A stretch of 8,282 bases of DNA. Source: Vicinamibacteria bacterium. GTDB lineage: Bacteria; Acidobacteriota; Vicinamibacteria; Vicinamibacterales; UBA2999. The DNA lies in assembly GCA_025938035.1 (NCBI GenBank), contig JAICQE010000181.1:1-8282 (forward strand), given 5' to 3'. Position numbers and translations under genes: made by a program. Of this stretch, positions 1 to 5,923 are shown piece after piece (position 1 is the stretch's first letter; each line of letters starts with the position of its first letter). Below the pieces are notes generated by a model. The model was not told where the DNA came from and searched no databases. It saw nothing but the letters and a program-made list of their open reading frames with translations.

Positions 1-740
1 ACCCCACGCCGGAGCTGACGACGCTGCGCGAGCGCGTGAAGAACACGATCCCGTTCTTCGGCGACGACATGATTCGGACCGGCGGCATCGGCGAGTTCAT
101 TGCCGGGGGGAAGGCGTTTCAGGACGCGGCAAAGCTGCTGGCCCGATCCGGCTGGCGGGCGGAGGTGCACTCGCTCAGCCGCACCGACTTCCAGCAGGAG
201 ATCCAGGATTACGAGGCGGCGCACAAGGAGAGCTCGATCGCGAACCTCCGCTGGGTCGTCGCGCACGTGCCGTTCATCACGGAGGAATGGGTCAACCGCT
301 TGAAGGCGATCGGCGGCGGCCTGTCGTTGACCAGCTGGCGCTATCTGGCGGGCACACCCGAGCAGAACGGTCCCCCTTTCAGGATGATCGTTAACAACGG
401 GATACCGGCCGGCATGAGCTCCGACGGCATGCAGATCGCGCCGATGAACCCCTGGCTGCACATGTATTACGCGGTCACCGGAAAGAACGCCCGCGGGCAA
501 TTGATCAACGACGGGCAGCAGATCACGCGCCAGCAGGTGATGAAGCTGTACACCGCCAGCAACGGCTGGTTCCTGCGGGAGGAAAACCAGCTCGGTTCGA
601 TCGAGGTGGGCAAGCTCGGCGATCTCGTCGTGCTGAATCAGGACTACTTCACGGTACCCGAGGAGGCGATCAAGAAGACGAGCTCAGTGATGTCGGTGGT
701 CGGCGGGAAGATCGTCCACGACACAGCCGCCATCAAGTAA
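1..740 (+). CDS. Amidohydrolase family 3 (YtcJ-like) protein, C-terminal part, cut by window edge
   Basis: Partial gene: the reading frame is open from base 3 to the TAA at 738-740, giving 245 residues, and continues upstream of the window. The GTG at 36 has no ribosome binding site and is not the start. The fragment matches the C-terminal half of metal-dependent amidohydrolases of the YtcJ type (Pfam Amidohydro_3). Visible landmarks, counted from base 3: EVHSLSR with His56, WVVAHVP with His88, GMSSDG with Asp141 followed by the PMNPWLHMYYAVT segment, and the closing LGSIEVGKLGDLVVL strand that returns to the small beta domain. In the family the His and Asp positions serve metal binding and water activation. 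The usual HAxGD box is altered to HSLSR, so the metal centre may be atypical. The substrate is unknown; a hydrolytic role on amides or cyclic amides is a family-level inference. Its 3' end converges on the PQQ dehydrogenase gene. Confidence 0.85.
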   Translation, partial: PTPELTTLRERVKNTIPFFGDDMIRTGGIGEFIAGGKAFQDAAKLLARSGWRAEVHSLSRTDFQQEIQDYEAAHKESSIANLRWVVAHVPFITEEWVNRLKAIGGGLSLTSWRYLAGTPEQNGPPFRMIVNNGIPAGMSSDGMQIAPMNPWLHMYYAVTGKNARGQLINDGQQITRQQVMKLYTASNGWFLREENQLGSIEVGKLGDLVVLNQDYFTVPEEAIKKTSSVMSVVGGKIVHDTAAIK

Positions 741-746
741 ATACGA

Positions 747-809
747 CCACGGAGGCACGAAGGCACGGAGGATAAAATTTCGGGACTCCGTGCCTCCGTG
801 CCTTCGTGG
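747..809. repeat. CACGGAGG-type inverted repeat between convergent genes
   Basis: Two 24-base arms, 747-770 and 786-809, are reverse complements with 22 of 24 positions matching, around a 15-base AT-rich loop. Each arm is itself built of CACGGAGG/CACGAAGG units. It lies 6 bases after the amidohydrolase stop and 12 bases before the dehydrogenase stop, so an RNA hairpin forms whichever strand is transcribed. It may act as a bidirectional terminator or be a REP-like dispersed element. No T-tract follows either arm, so classical intrinsic termination is not shown. Related units occur at 8154-8210. Confidence 0.8.
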
Positions 810-821
810 CTCTACGACTCT

Positions 822-2534
822 CTACGGCAGCGCGAACACCGACAGCGAGTTGTACGTGCGATTGGTCTTGAGGCCGGCCTGCTGGATCAGTGAGCCGGTC
901 ACTGCCCCGACGCCGGTCAGCACCGCAACGTACTGTTTGCCGTTGACGGCATAGGTGATCGTGCTGTTCTGAATCGGCCCGTTCAGCTTCGTTTCCCACA
1001 GCACCTTGCCGCTGGCCGCGTCGAAGGCGCGGAACCCGTGATCGAGGTCGCCCCAGAAGACCAGATCGCCGGCGGTCGCGAGCACCGCGCCGTTTCCGGG
1101 CGCGTGCTGGCGATGGATGTATCGAATCTCGCCGGTCGATACGTTGACCTTCGCGACGCCGGCCCACGTGGCCGGATCGCTTCCCTCCCGCGCGATGGCG
1201 ACACGCCGCTCGCGGACGGTCCCGTCGGCGCTCGCCGCGGTCATGTCGAGGCAGTTGTCGACGTACGGAATGTAAAGGGCGTTTTCGCCAGGATGGTAGG
1301 CCGTCGGCCAGTAGCTGCGCGTGTTGTACGAGCAGATGACATGGCGCTCGCCGGGCTGTCGCAACATCACGCTGTCGTTGGCGTGCACGCGCCCGGTCTT
1401 GACATCGATATCCTTGATCAGGAAATTCGGCGCATCGAAGGGGAACGGCGTCGCCCACAGGAACTGGCCGGTGGCGCGATCGTTGACGAAAATGCCGCCG
1501 CCTTCGCCGACCATGATGCTGACGTCGCGCTGCTCGCCGCGCTTGACGTCCGGATTGATCCACTTGACGAACTTCGGATTCGGGTTCACGGCGGTACGGA
1601 CGAGCGTGCGCTCGTGCGTGTAATCCTGATCCCAGTCGTCGCCGGGAAGGTGCTGGAAGTACCACGCCAGCTTGCCCGTCTCCGGATTCAGCGCAACGGT
1701 GGAGTTGCTGTACAGATCCGCCGGCGCGGACGTCGGAATCGCGTCGAACTTGCCGTCATGCCGCGCGCGGCGCGTATTCGGCATCGGGTTCGCCACGCCC
1801 CAGAGCACCAGGCGGCGCTGCGGATCGTAGCCGCCGGGCAGGCCCCAGGTGGCCGCCATGCGGCCGGCCTCGGGCGAACCGGCCCACGAGGCGCCGCCGG
1901 GATCGCTGTCCGGGGCCGCCGTCCTGAACCGCCACAGCTCCTTGCCGGTCTTCGCGTCGTGCGCGGCGATGTAGCAGTTGGCGCCAACGGGACTGCACGC
2001 GCGGCCGCTCAGCACCTTGCCTTCGACGACGATCACGCCGGAGGTCATGCCGCCGTCGGTCTTGGTCTGCCAGCGGACTTCTCCGGTCTTCGCGTCGAGC
2101 GCCTGCACGAAGCCGTCCGGCGCCGTCCAATACACCATGTCGTCATACATGGCGATCGCCTTGATGCGCGCCTGTCCCGTCGGCCGCTTGTGCTCCCAGA
2201 TCTGTTCACCCGTGGTCGCGTCGACGGCGCGAATCGCATTCGGCGGAACGACGACGTACATCACGCCGCGATACACGAGCGGGATGCTTTCCTGTTGCCC
2301 ACCCGGGAACTCCAGCTTGAAGACCTCTTTCAGCTGCGCCACGTTCTGGCGGGTGATCTGCTTCAGGGGGCTGAATCGCTGCGCGTCGTAGGTGCGGCTG
2401 TACATCAGCCACTCATCCGGTGGCGGGTTGAGCAGCGTCTTGTCGGTGATGGGGACAAACGCAGGCCGCTCGGCGGTCACCGCAACAAAACCGACAAGGA
2501 CCGCGGCGACGACGAATGAAAGAGTGCGCGTCAC
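822..2534 (-). CDS. PQQ-dependent (quinoprotein) dehydrogenase, secreted, heme-less
   Basis: Predicted 570-residue periplasmic eight-bladed beta-propeller oxidoreductase using pyrroloquinoline quinone, probably oxidising an alcohol or similar substrate. The start is GTG at 2534 behind GGAGG with a 5-base spacer; the frame continues upstream to 2783 but that part overlaps the preceding gene. Residues 1-21 form a signal peptide ending VTA. Propeller tryptophan-docking motifs recur: DATTGEQIW (105-113), DAKTGEVRW (147-155), DAKTGKELW (193-201), NPETGKLAW (283-291), and DAASGKVLW near the C-terminus. The active-site segment GDDWDQD (298-304) places the candidate catalytic Asp at 302 with a second Asp at 304, the spacing seen in lanthanide-dependent enzymes. 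WGVANP (245-250) supplies the usual Asn metal ligand (Asn249). The region normally giving the Glu ligand reads ACSPVGANCYIAAHD, with two spaced cysteines (180, 187) and no clear Glu. No CXXCH is present, so electrons must leave through a separate acceptor. No PQQ biosynthesis gene is in the window. Confidence 0.9.
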   Translation of the reverse strand: MTRTLSFVVAAVLVGFVAVTAERPAFVPITDKTLLNPPPDEWLMYSRTYDAQRFSPLKQITRQNVAQLKEVFKLEFPGGQQESIPLVYRGVMYVVVPPNAIRAVDATTGEQIWEHKRPTGQARIKAIAMYDDMVYWTAPDGFVQALDAKTGEVRWQTKTDGGMTSGVIVVEGKVLSGRACSPVGANCYIAAHDAKTGKELWRFRTAAPDSDPGGASWAGSPEAGRMAATWGLPGGYDPQRRLVLWGVANPMPNTRRARHDGKFDAIPTSAPADLYSNSTVALNPETGKLAWYFQHLPGDDWDQDYTHERTLVRTAVNPNPKFVKWINPDVKRGEQRDVSIMVGEGGGIFVNDRATGQFLWATPFPFDAPNFLIKDIDVKTGRVHANDSVMLRQPGERHVICSYNTRSYWPTAYHPGENALYIPYVDNCLDMTAASADGTVRERRVAIAREGSDPATWAGVAKVNVSTGEIRYIHRQHAPGNGAVLATAGDLVFWGDLDHGFRAFDAASGKVLWETKLNGPIQNSTITYAVNGKQYVAVLTGVGAVTGSLIQQAGLKTNRTYNSLSVFALP

Positions 2535-2539
2535 ATTTT

Positions 2540-2544
2540 CCTCC
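2540..2544 (-). promoter_or_regulatory. Ribosome binding site of the PQQ dehydrogenase
   Basis: GGAGG on the minus strand, 5 bases before the GTG at 2534. It fixes this GTG as the start, together with the signal peptide that begins there, rather than the far upstream start at 2783. Confidence 0.8.
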
Positions 2545-2546
2545 AG

Positions 2547-2606
2547 CCGCAGAAGAACACGAAGTGTAGCCGCAAAGAACACAAAGGTCACGAAGGACCG
2601 GAGGTA
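2547..2606. repeat. Imperfect CCGCAAAGAACACAAAGG repeat upstream of the PQQ dehydrogenase
   Basis: Two imperfect direct copies, CCGCAGAAGAACACGAAG (2547-2564) and CCGCAAAGAACACAAAGG (2570-2587), differ by one indel and a few substitutions and run into TCACGAAGGACCGGAGG. The element fills most of the 92-base gap between the hydrolase stop and the dehydrogenase start, ending just upstream of the ribosome binding site, so it would sit in the dehydrogenase leader. It resembles dispersed intergenic repeats common in soil bacterial genomes. Its function is unknown. Confidence 0.6.
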
Positions 2607-2626
2607 GACGGAACAACCTGCAGGCC

Positions 2627-3889
2627 TCAGTTGGCGCCCGCGACAATAGCCTGCATCACCGCCGTCTCGAAGTCCTCCCGCATCTGCCCGCGCGATTCGA
2701 GGAACGCCGACTGCGTCATGTAGATGCCGACGATCCGTTCCTTCGGATCGATGAAGAAGTGCGTGTTGTAGGCGCCGCTCCACCCGAAGCTGCCCTGCGA
2801 GAGGAACGTGCTGCGCGCCGCCGGATCGCTGACAACGCGGACACCCAGCCCATAACCTTCACCCGCCGCGCGGCCGGGCAGCGTGTCGGGCGCGAAGGCG
2901 CTGGCCATCAGCTCCGCCGATCGCGTGCCGATCAGCCGCTTGCCGTCGTGCTGTCCGCCGTTCATCAGCATCAGCGCGAACTGCAGATAGTCTTCCGCCG
3001 TGCTGAACAGACCGCCGCCGCCGGAGAAGTAGGCGCCATTCACCCACGCCCCATCGGCCTGCTTCCGCAGCTGGCCGTCCACCGACTGGTACAGCGACGC
3101 CATCCGCGTATTGCCCGTCGCCGGATAGAAGAAGGTGTCCTTCATACCGAGCGGATCGAGGATGCGCTGCTTCGTGAAGCGATCGAACGGCATGCCCGAC
3201 GCGACTTCGACGACACGCGCCAGCACGTCAAAGCCGTACTGCGGGTTGTAGGCCCATCGCGTCCCCGGCTGGAAATCGAGCGGCACGTTCTTCAGGCGCG
3301 GGATGACCACCGACAACGGCTCTCCCGGACCAATCGGCACCTGCGAGACCATCGCCGCGCTGGCACCGCTGCTCATCAGGCCCGATGTGTGCGTCAGCAG
3401 ATCGCGGACCGTGATCGGGCGCGCCGCATCGACGATTCGCGCAGGCTGCGGTGCCGACGCGATCACTCCCGGGGCGATTACCCCCTCGGTGTTCGGCACC
3501 GTCACTTTCAGATTCTGCAGATCGGGGATGAACCGTCCGACCGGGTCGGTCAGCCTGAGCTTTCCTTCCTCCACCAGCATCAGCACCGCGACGCCGACAA
3601 CCGGCTTGGTCATCGACATGATGCGGAAGATGGCGTCGCGCTGCATCGGCTTCTTCGACTCGAGGTCCATCAGACCCAGCGCCTCGAAGTGGGCCACCCG
3701 GCCGTTGCGCGCGATCAGCGTCACCGATCCGCTGAACGTCCTGGCGTCGATGAGCCGCTGCATCAGCTCGGTGACGCGCTTGAGCCGCTCCGCCGACAGG
3801 CCGACTTCCTCGGGCCTGGCGGTCGGCGTGGACGCATCAACGCCGATAACCATGATGAGCGCCACGAAGAGCCAAAGACTGCGCCTCAC
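2627..3889 (-). CDS. Secreted serine hydrolase, beta-lactamase/class C (EstB-like) family
   Basis: Predicted 420-residue exported serine hydrolase of the beta-lactamase fold (Pfam Beta-lactamase), nearer to family VIII esterases and D-aminopeptidase-like enzymes than to true beta-lactamases. The start is GTG at 3889 with GGAGG 5 bases upstream; the overlapping ATG at 3891 is in another frame and stops at once. Residues 1-19 form a signal peptide (MRRSLWLFVALIM core). The nucleophile box SMTK gives Ser92 and Lys95. LLTHTSGL (164-171) is the typical following segment. The second box is YNP (Tyr214), the place of YxN in class C enzymes. The third box reads WSG (370-372) in place of KTG, as in esterase relatives with WGG; the lack of Lys argues against cephalosporinase activity. 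GGGGLFSTAEDYLQF (290-304) is the conserved late helix region. It follows the VOC gene by 33 bases and is probably co-transcribed. The substrate is unknown. Confidence 0.9.
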   Translation of the reverse strand: MRRSLWLFVALIMVIGVDASTPTARPEEVGLSAERLKRVTELMQRLIDARTFSGSVTLIARNGRVAHFEALGLMDLESKKPMQRDAIFRIMSMTKPVVGVAVLMLVEEGKLRLTDPVGRFIPDLQNLKVTVPNTEGVIAPGVIASAPQPARIVDAARPITVRDLLTHTSGLMSSGASAAMVSQVPIGPGEPLSVVIPRLKNVPLDFQPGTRWAYNPQYGFDVLARVVEVASGMPFDRFTKQRILDPLGMKDTFFYPATGNTRMASLYQSVDGQLRKQADGAWVNGAYFSGGGGLFSTAEDYLQFALMLMNGGQHDGKRLIGTRSAELMASAFAPDTLPGRAAGEGYGLGVRVVSDPAARSTFLSQGSFGWSGAYNTHFFIDPKERIVGIYMTQSAFLESRGQMREDFETAVMQAIVAGAN

Positions 3890-3894
3890 ATCTG

Positions 3895-3899
3895 CCTCC
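3895..3899 (-). promoter_or_regulatory. Ribosome binding site of the serine hydrolase
   Basis: GGAGG on the minus strand, 5 bases before the GTG at 3889. It settles the GTG start against the out-of-frame ATG that overlaps it. Confidence 0.75.
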
Positions 3900-3922
3900 A
3901 GTCATCCACAGAGGGGCAAATC

Positions 3923-4312
3923 TTATCCGACGCGCGGGGCATTGAGCTCGACGACGTTCCCGTCCGGATCGGTCACGTAGACCTGTTTCCACGGCGTGAC
4001 GTTTTCCGGCCGCTCGACGCATGCGATGCCCGCCGCACGCAGATGCGCGACCGCCCGGTCGAAGTCCGCGACTCCGAACGCCAGATGCCCGTCGCGCAGG
4101 TCGATTTCGGTGGTCCCGCGCAATGTCCGCGGGCGCTCGTGAGCGATGAGGTGAAGCTGACGTCCGTCGGGCGTCTCGTACCAGGCACCACCGAACGGGA
4201 ACGGCGGCCGCGCGATTTCCTTCAGCCCGAGCACCTCGCCATAAAAGCGCTTCGAGCGTTCGACATCGGTCACACAGACCGCGACGTGGTGGAGTGCGCT
4301 GACTTCGAGCAT
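3923..4312 (-). CDS. VOC family metalloprotein (glyoxalase / fosfomycin-resistance / dioxygenase superfamily)
   Basis: Predicted 129-residue cytoplasmic protein with the paired beta-alpha-beta-beta-beta modules of the vicinal oxygen chelate superfamily. The first module opens at LHHVAVCVTD (7-16) and the second at DGHLAFGVAD (74-83); the protein closes with VYVTDPDGNVVELN (111-124). Candidate divalent-metal ligands are His9, His54 (in QLHLI), His76 and Glu122, almost the same spacing as in E. coli glyoxalase I but with His instead of Glu at the second site. This pattern fits several VOC subfamilies, so glyoxalase, thiol transferase or ring-cleaving activity cannot be separated here. The ATG at 4312 is chosen because it is the only in-frame ATG that keeps the first beta strand; it lacks a visible Shine-Dalgarno site and lies 6 bases from a hairpin-forming repeat. 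The frame extends upstream to 4705, but that part overlaps the repeat and the preceding gene. Confidence 0.85.
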   Translation of the reverse strand: MLEVSALHHVAVCVTDVERSKRFYGEVLGLKEIARPPFPFGGAWYETPDGRQLHLIAHERPRTLRGTTEIDLRDGHLAFGVADFDRAVAHLRAAGIACVERPENVTPWKQVYVTDPDGNVVELNAPRVG

Positions 4313-4318
4313 AAAGAA

Positions 4319-4383
4319 CAAATCCCAAACCCCACTCCGCCGCGCGGCTTGGGATTTGGGATTTGGGTTTTGGGATTTGGGAT
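4319..4383. repeat. GGGATTT tandem array with inverted arm, G-quadruplex-prone
   Basis: The plus strand has heptamers GGGATTT (4351-4357), GGGATTT (4358-4364), GGGTTTT (4365-4371), GGGATTT (4372-4378) and a partial GGGAT: five G3 runs with 4-base loops, which meets the usual G-quadruplex motif. CAAATCCCAA (4319-4328) is a perfect reverse complement of TTGGGATTTG at 4349-4358 and again at 4370-4379, so a hairpin can form in two registers. Between the arms is the palindrome GCCGCGCGGC (4339-4348). It fills the gap between the upstream stop and the VOC start, and may be a dispersed intergenic element. Confidence 0.85.
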
Positions 4384-4389
4384 GTCCTT

Positions 4390-5391
4390 TTACGGTACGG
4401 TCGGCGTCGAACGGCTGACCGATTCGGCCTGGCCGACCATCAGCTCGTGCGCGTAGTTCGCCTGCTGGCAGACGTACTCGAACAGTTCCGTGCCGGTTGA
4501 GGCGCGGATGTTCAAAGTGCCGCTGTACGGCTTCGTGTAGGCGCCCGGATCCTCGACGGTGAAGTCGTAGCGCATGTTCTGCGCGTCGGTGCGGGTGAAC
4601 CGCTCGACGAAGTGCAGCTTCTCGGTGTGGGGCAGTCCGCGGCGATCCCACCAGAAGCTCTCGTTGAATCCGACCGAGTCGACGACCAGCGTGTCGCCTT
4701 CCCACCAGCCGATGGAATGGCCGTAGTAGCTGGGCGGGAGGTTCTTCGGATGCGAGCGGCCGTCCATGTAGATGGTGCGGAACGTGTGCGGGCCGCCGAC
4801 ATCGAAGATGTAGATACGCTTCAAGTCGGCGAACTCGACGAACTCGGTGCCGTACGGCGTGAGGAACTGACGGGTCATCCCCGACGCCTTGCAGCGTGCG
4901 TGCGGCTCGAGCTCGTGCTTTTCACGGTCGTCGAACAGCGCCTTCGCCCACGGCTGGAAGGGCACCTGATCGCGCGGCAGCGGCGTGTCCCGGATTCCGA
5001 GATTCGCCGTCCAGAGAAGCGGGGTCTTCGGATCGCCGCTGCCGAAGATCACGCGGCCTTCCGCGTTTCGCGGCGCCGGGGCAGCCGGAGCGCCGGCCCC
5101 GCGGCCGCGTCCGCCGCCGCCACCCTGACGGCCCTGGCCACCACCCTGGCGACCCTCACCCTGACCCGCCTGGGCTCCGCCCTGACCCGCCTGGGCTCCG
5201 CCCTGACCGGCCTGGGCTCCGCCCTGACCGGCCTGGGCTCCGCCCTGACCTTGACGCCCGCCAGCCTGTCCGCCCTGCGCGGCAGGTGCGCCCGCTGCCG
5301 GTGCGGCCGGCTGCTGTCCGAGTACCGATTCCACCAGCAGCGGCGACACGAAAAGCGCCGCGGCGGCAAACAGGGCATAGCACTGTCGCAT
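4390..5391 (-). CDS. Secreted protein: Gly/Gln-rich repeat linker plus uncharacterised C-terminal module
   Basis: Predicted 333-residue exported protein of unknown function. The start is the ATG at 5391, which begins a signal peptide (MRQCYALFAAAALFVSPLLV, probable cleavage after VLG, residue 25) and has AAGG just upstream; a GTG at 5418 would add nine residues without a binding site. Residues 26-110 are low-complexity Ala/Pro/Gly/Gln, including four perfect GGAQAGQ heptapeptides (50-77) and a GRGRG tail. Residues 144-310 form a globular module homologous to the C-terminal half of the neighbour at 5924-7048: PFQPWA (144-149), IYMDGRSH (207-214), YYGHSIGWWEGDTLVVD, GFNESFW, PHTEKL, ERFTRTD, and DPGAYTKP. 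Cys167 and Cys308 match cysteines in the paralogue and may form a periplasmic disulfide. No known catalytic motif is recognised. It is the last of four apparent operon members. Confidence 0.85.
   Translation of the reverse strand: MRQCYALFAAAALFVSPLLVESVLGQQPAAPAAGAPAAQGGQAGGRQGQGGAQAGQGGAQAGQGGAQAGQGGAQAGQGEGRQGGGQGRQGGGGGRGRGAGAPAAPAPRNAEGRVIFGSGDPKTPLLWTANLGIRDTPLPRDQVPFQPWAKALFDDREKHELEPHARCKASGMTRQFLTPYGTEFVEFADLKRIYIFDVGGPHTFRTIYMDGRSHPKNLPPSYYGHSIGWWEGDTLVVDSVGFNESFWWDRRGLPHTEKLHFVERFTRTDAQNMRYDFTVEDPGAYTKPYSGTLNIRASTGTELFEYVCQQANYAHELMVGQAESVSRSTPTVP
5161..5244. repeat. Four tandem 21-bp units inside the Gly/Gln linker
   Basis: Four head-to-tail 21-base units at 5161-5181, 5182-5202, 5203-5223 and 5224-5244 encode GGAQAGQ on the minus strand. 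The first two are identical to each other, the last two are identical to each other, and the pairs differ at one base (CTGACCCG against CTGACCGG). A partial fifth unit begins at 5245. Such near-identity implies recent expansion by slippage; copy number probably varies between strains in multiples of seven residues without frameshift. Confidence 0.9.
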
Positions 5392-5425
5392 TGCCTTCAA
5401 CTCCGTGGGATTGTGCACAGACGAG

Positions 5426-5454
5426 GCCCTCGCGCGCGGATGGCGCGCGAGGGC
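5426..5454. promoter_or_regulatory. Perfect 12-bp intercistronic hairpin
   Basis: GCCCTCGCGCGC (5426-5437) and GCGCGCGAGGGC (5443-5454) are exact reverse complements around a 5-base loop. The hairpin lies in the 83-base gap after the DUF6152 stop (5475) and before the next start (5391). In the minus-strand transcript no U-run follows, so it is not a canonical intrinsic terminator. It may set relative expression by stabilising the upstream message or attenuating read-through. Eleven of the twelve pairs are G-C. Confidence 0.75.
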
Positions 5455-5474
5455 ACTGAGACTATCTTGCGAGA

Positions 5475-5900
5475 CTACTTGCGCTGACCGTCGCCTTCGC
5501 TCGACGCGGCGTCGAGCGTCTGGCCCGGACGGGCGCCCGTGCTCGCCAGCGTGATCGTGCGCGCGTTCACGCGCTTGCTGCCGTTCTTGGCCAATGCGGC
5601 ATCCGTGACGGTGACCCTCTCACCGAGCTTCACGGTGTCGCGCCGCCAGCCCGAGCGCTGCAGGCCGTGCGGGGGACCAAACTCGGCGCCCCAATTGGTG
5701 GTTTCGCCCGTCTTCTCGTCCTTCACGTTGAAGTAGATCCACACGTGAGGGTTGGTCCATTCGACTTTCGTTACACCGCCGGACAACGTCACGCGCTTCG
5801 TGCCGTCGAACTCCGCCGCGAATGAATGATGTGCCAACGCCTTGCCGCCCGTGAGGAGAAGAACTCCGGCGATCAGGCCACCAAGTAAATACGCTCTCAT
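5475..5900 (-). CDS. DUF6152-family periplasmic protein
   Basis: Predicted 141-residue exported small beta protein of the DUF6152 type, common in Acidobacteriota and some Proteobacteria and functionally uncharacterised. The ATG at 5900 has GGAGG 6 bases upstream (5907-5911). The signal peptide (1-23, MRAYLLGGLIAGVLLLTGGK core) ends in ALA, so the mature protein is predicted to begin His24-His25-Ser. Family landmarks follow: HHSFAAEFD (24-32), VTLSGGVTKVEWTNPHVW (37-54) with His52, NWGAEFGPP (69-77), SGWRRDTV (83-90) and GERVTVTDAALAKNGS (93-108). The pattern of short alternating strands suggests an OB-like barrel. The C-terminal tail (121-141) is polar and probably disordered. It starts 23 bases after the stop of the larger DUF6152 paralogue, consistent with one transcript. 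A metal-binding role is an inference from the terminal histidines. Confidence 0.9.
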   Translation of the reverse strand: MRAYLLGGLIAGVLLLTGGKALAHHSFAAEFDGTKRVTLSGGVTKVEWTNPHVWIYFNVKDEKTGETTNWGAEFGPPHGLQRSGWRRDTVKLGERVTVTDAALAKNGSKRVNARTITLASTGARPGQTLDAASSEGDGQRK

Positions 5901-5923
5901 CTCGTTCCTCCGTTGATGGTCCC

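Noticed and set aside
1038..2519. Long plus-strand open frame of 493 codons opposite the PQQ dehydrogenase
   Set aside because: It lies entirely within the dehydrogenase on the other strand, is Arg/Ala/Val-rich with no recognisable domain, and reflects GC-rich codon usage of the real gene.
822..2534. Possible fused cytochrome c domain in the PQQ dehydrogenase
   Set aside because: No CXXCH motif exists anywhere in the protein, and it ends right after the last propeller strand.
2535..2783. N-terminal extension of the dehydrogenase frame
   Set aside because: It overlaps the 3' end of the serine hydrolase and the intergenic repeat, while a signal peptide with a good ribosome binding site begins at 2534.
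2627..3889. A true class C beta-lactamase resistance gene
   Set aside because: The SxxK box is present, but the KTG box is WSG and the YxN box is YNP, which fits esterase or peptidase relatives better.
2759..4456. Long plus-strand open frame of 565 codons
   Set aside because: It spans the serine hydrolase, the VOC gene and the intergenic repeat on the opposite strand; its composition is Arg/His/Asp-rich and motif-free.
5161..5244. CRISPR-like short repeats
   Set aside because: The units are contiguous with no spacers and encode an in-frame heptapeptide repeat.
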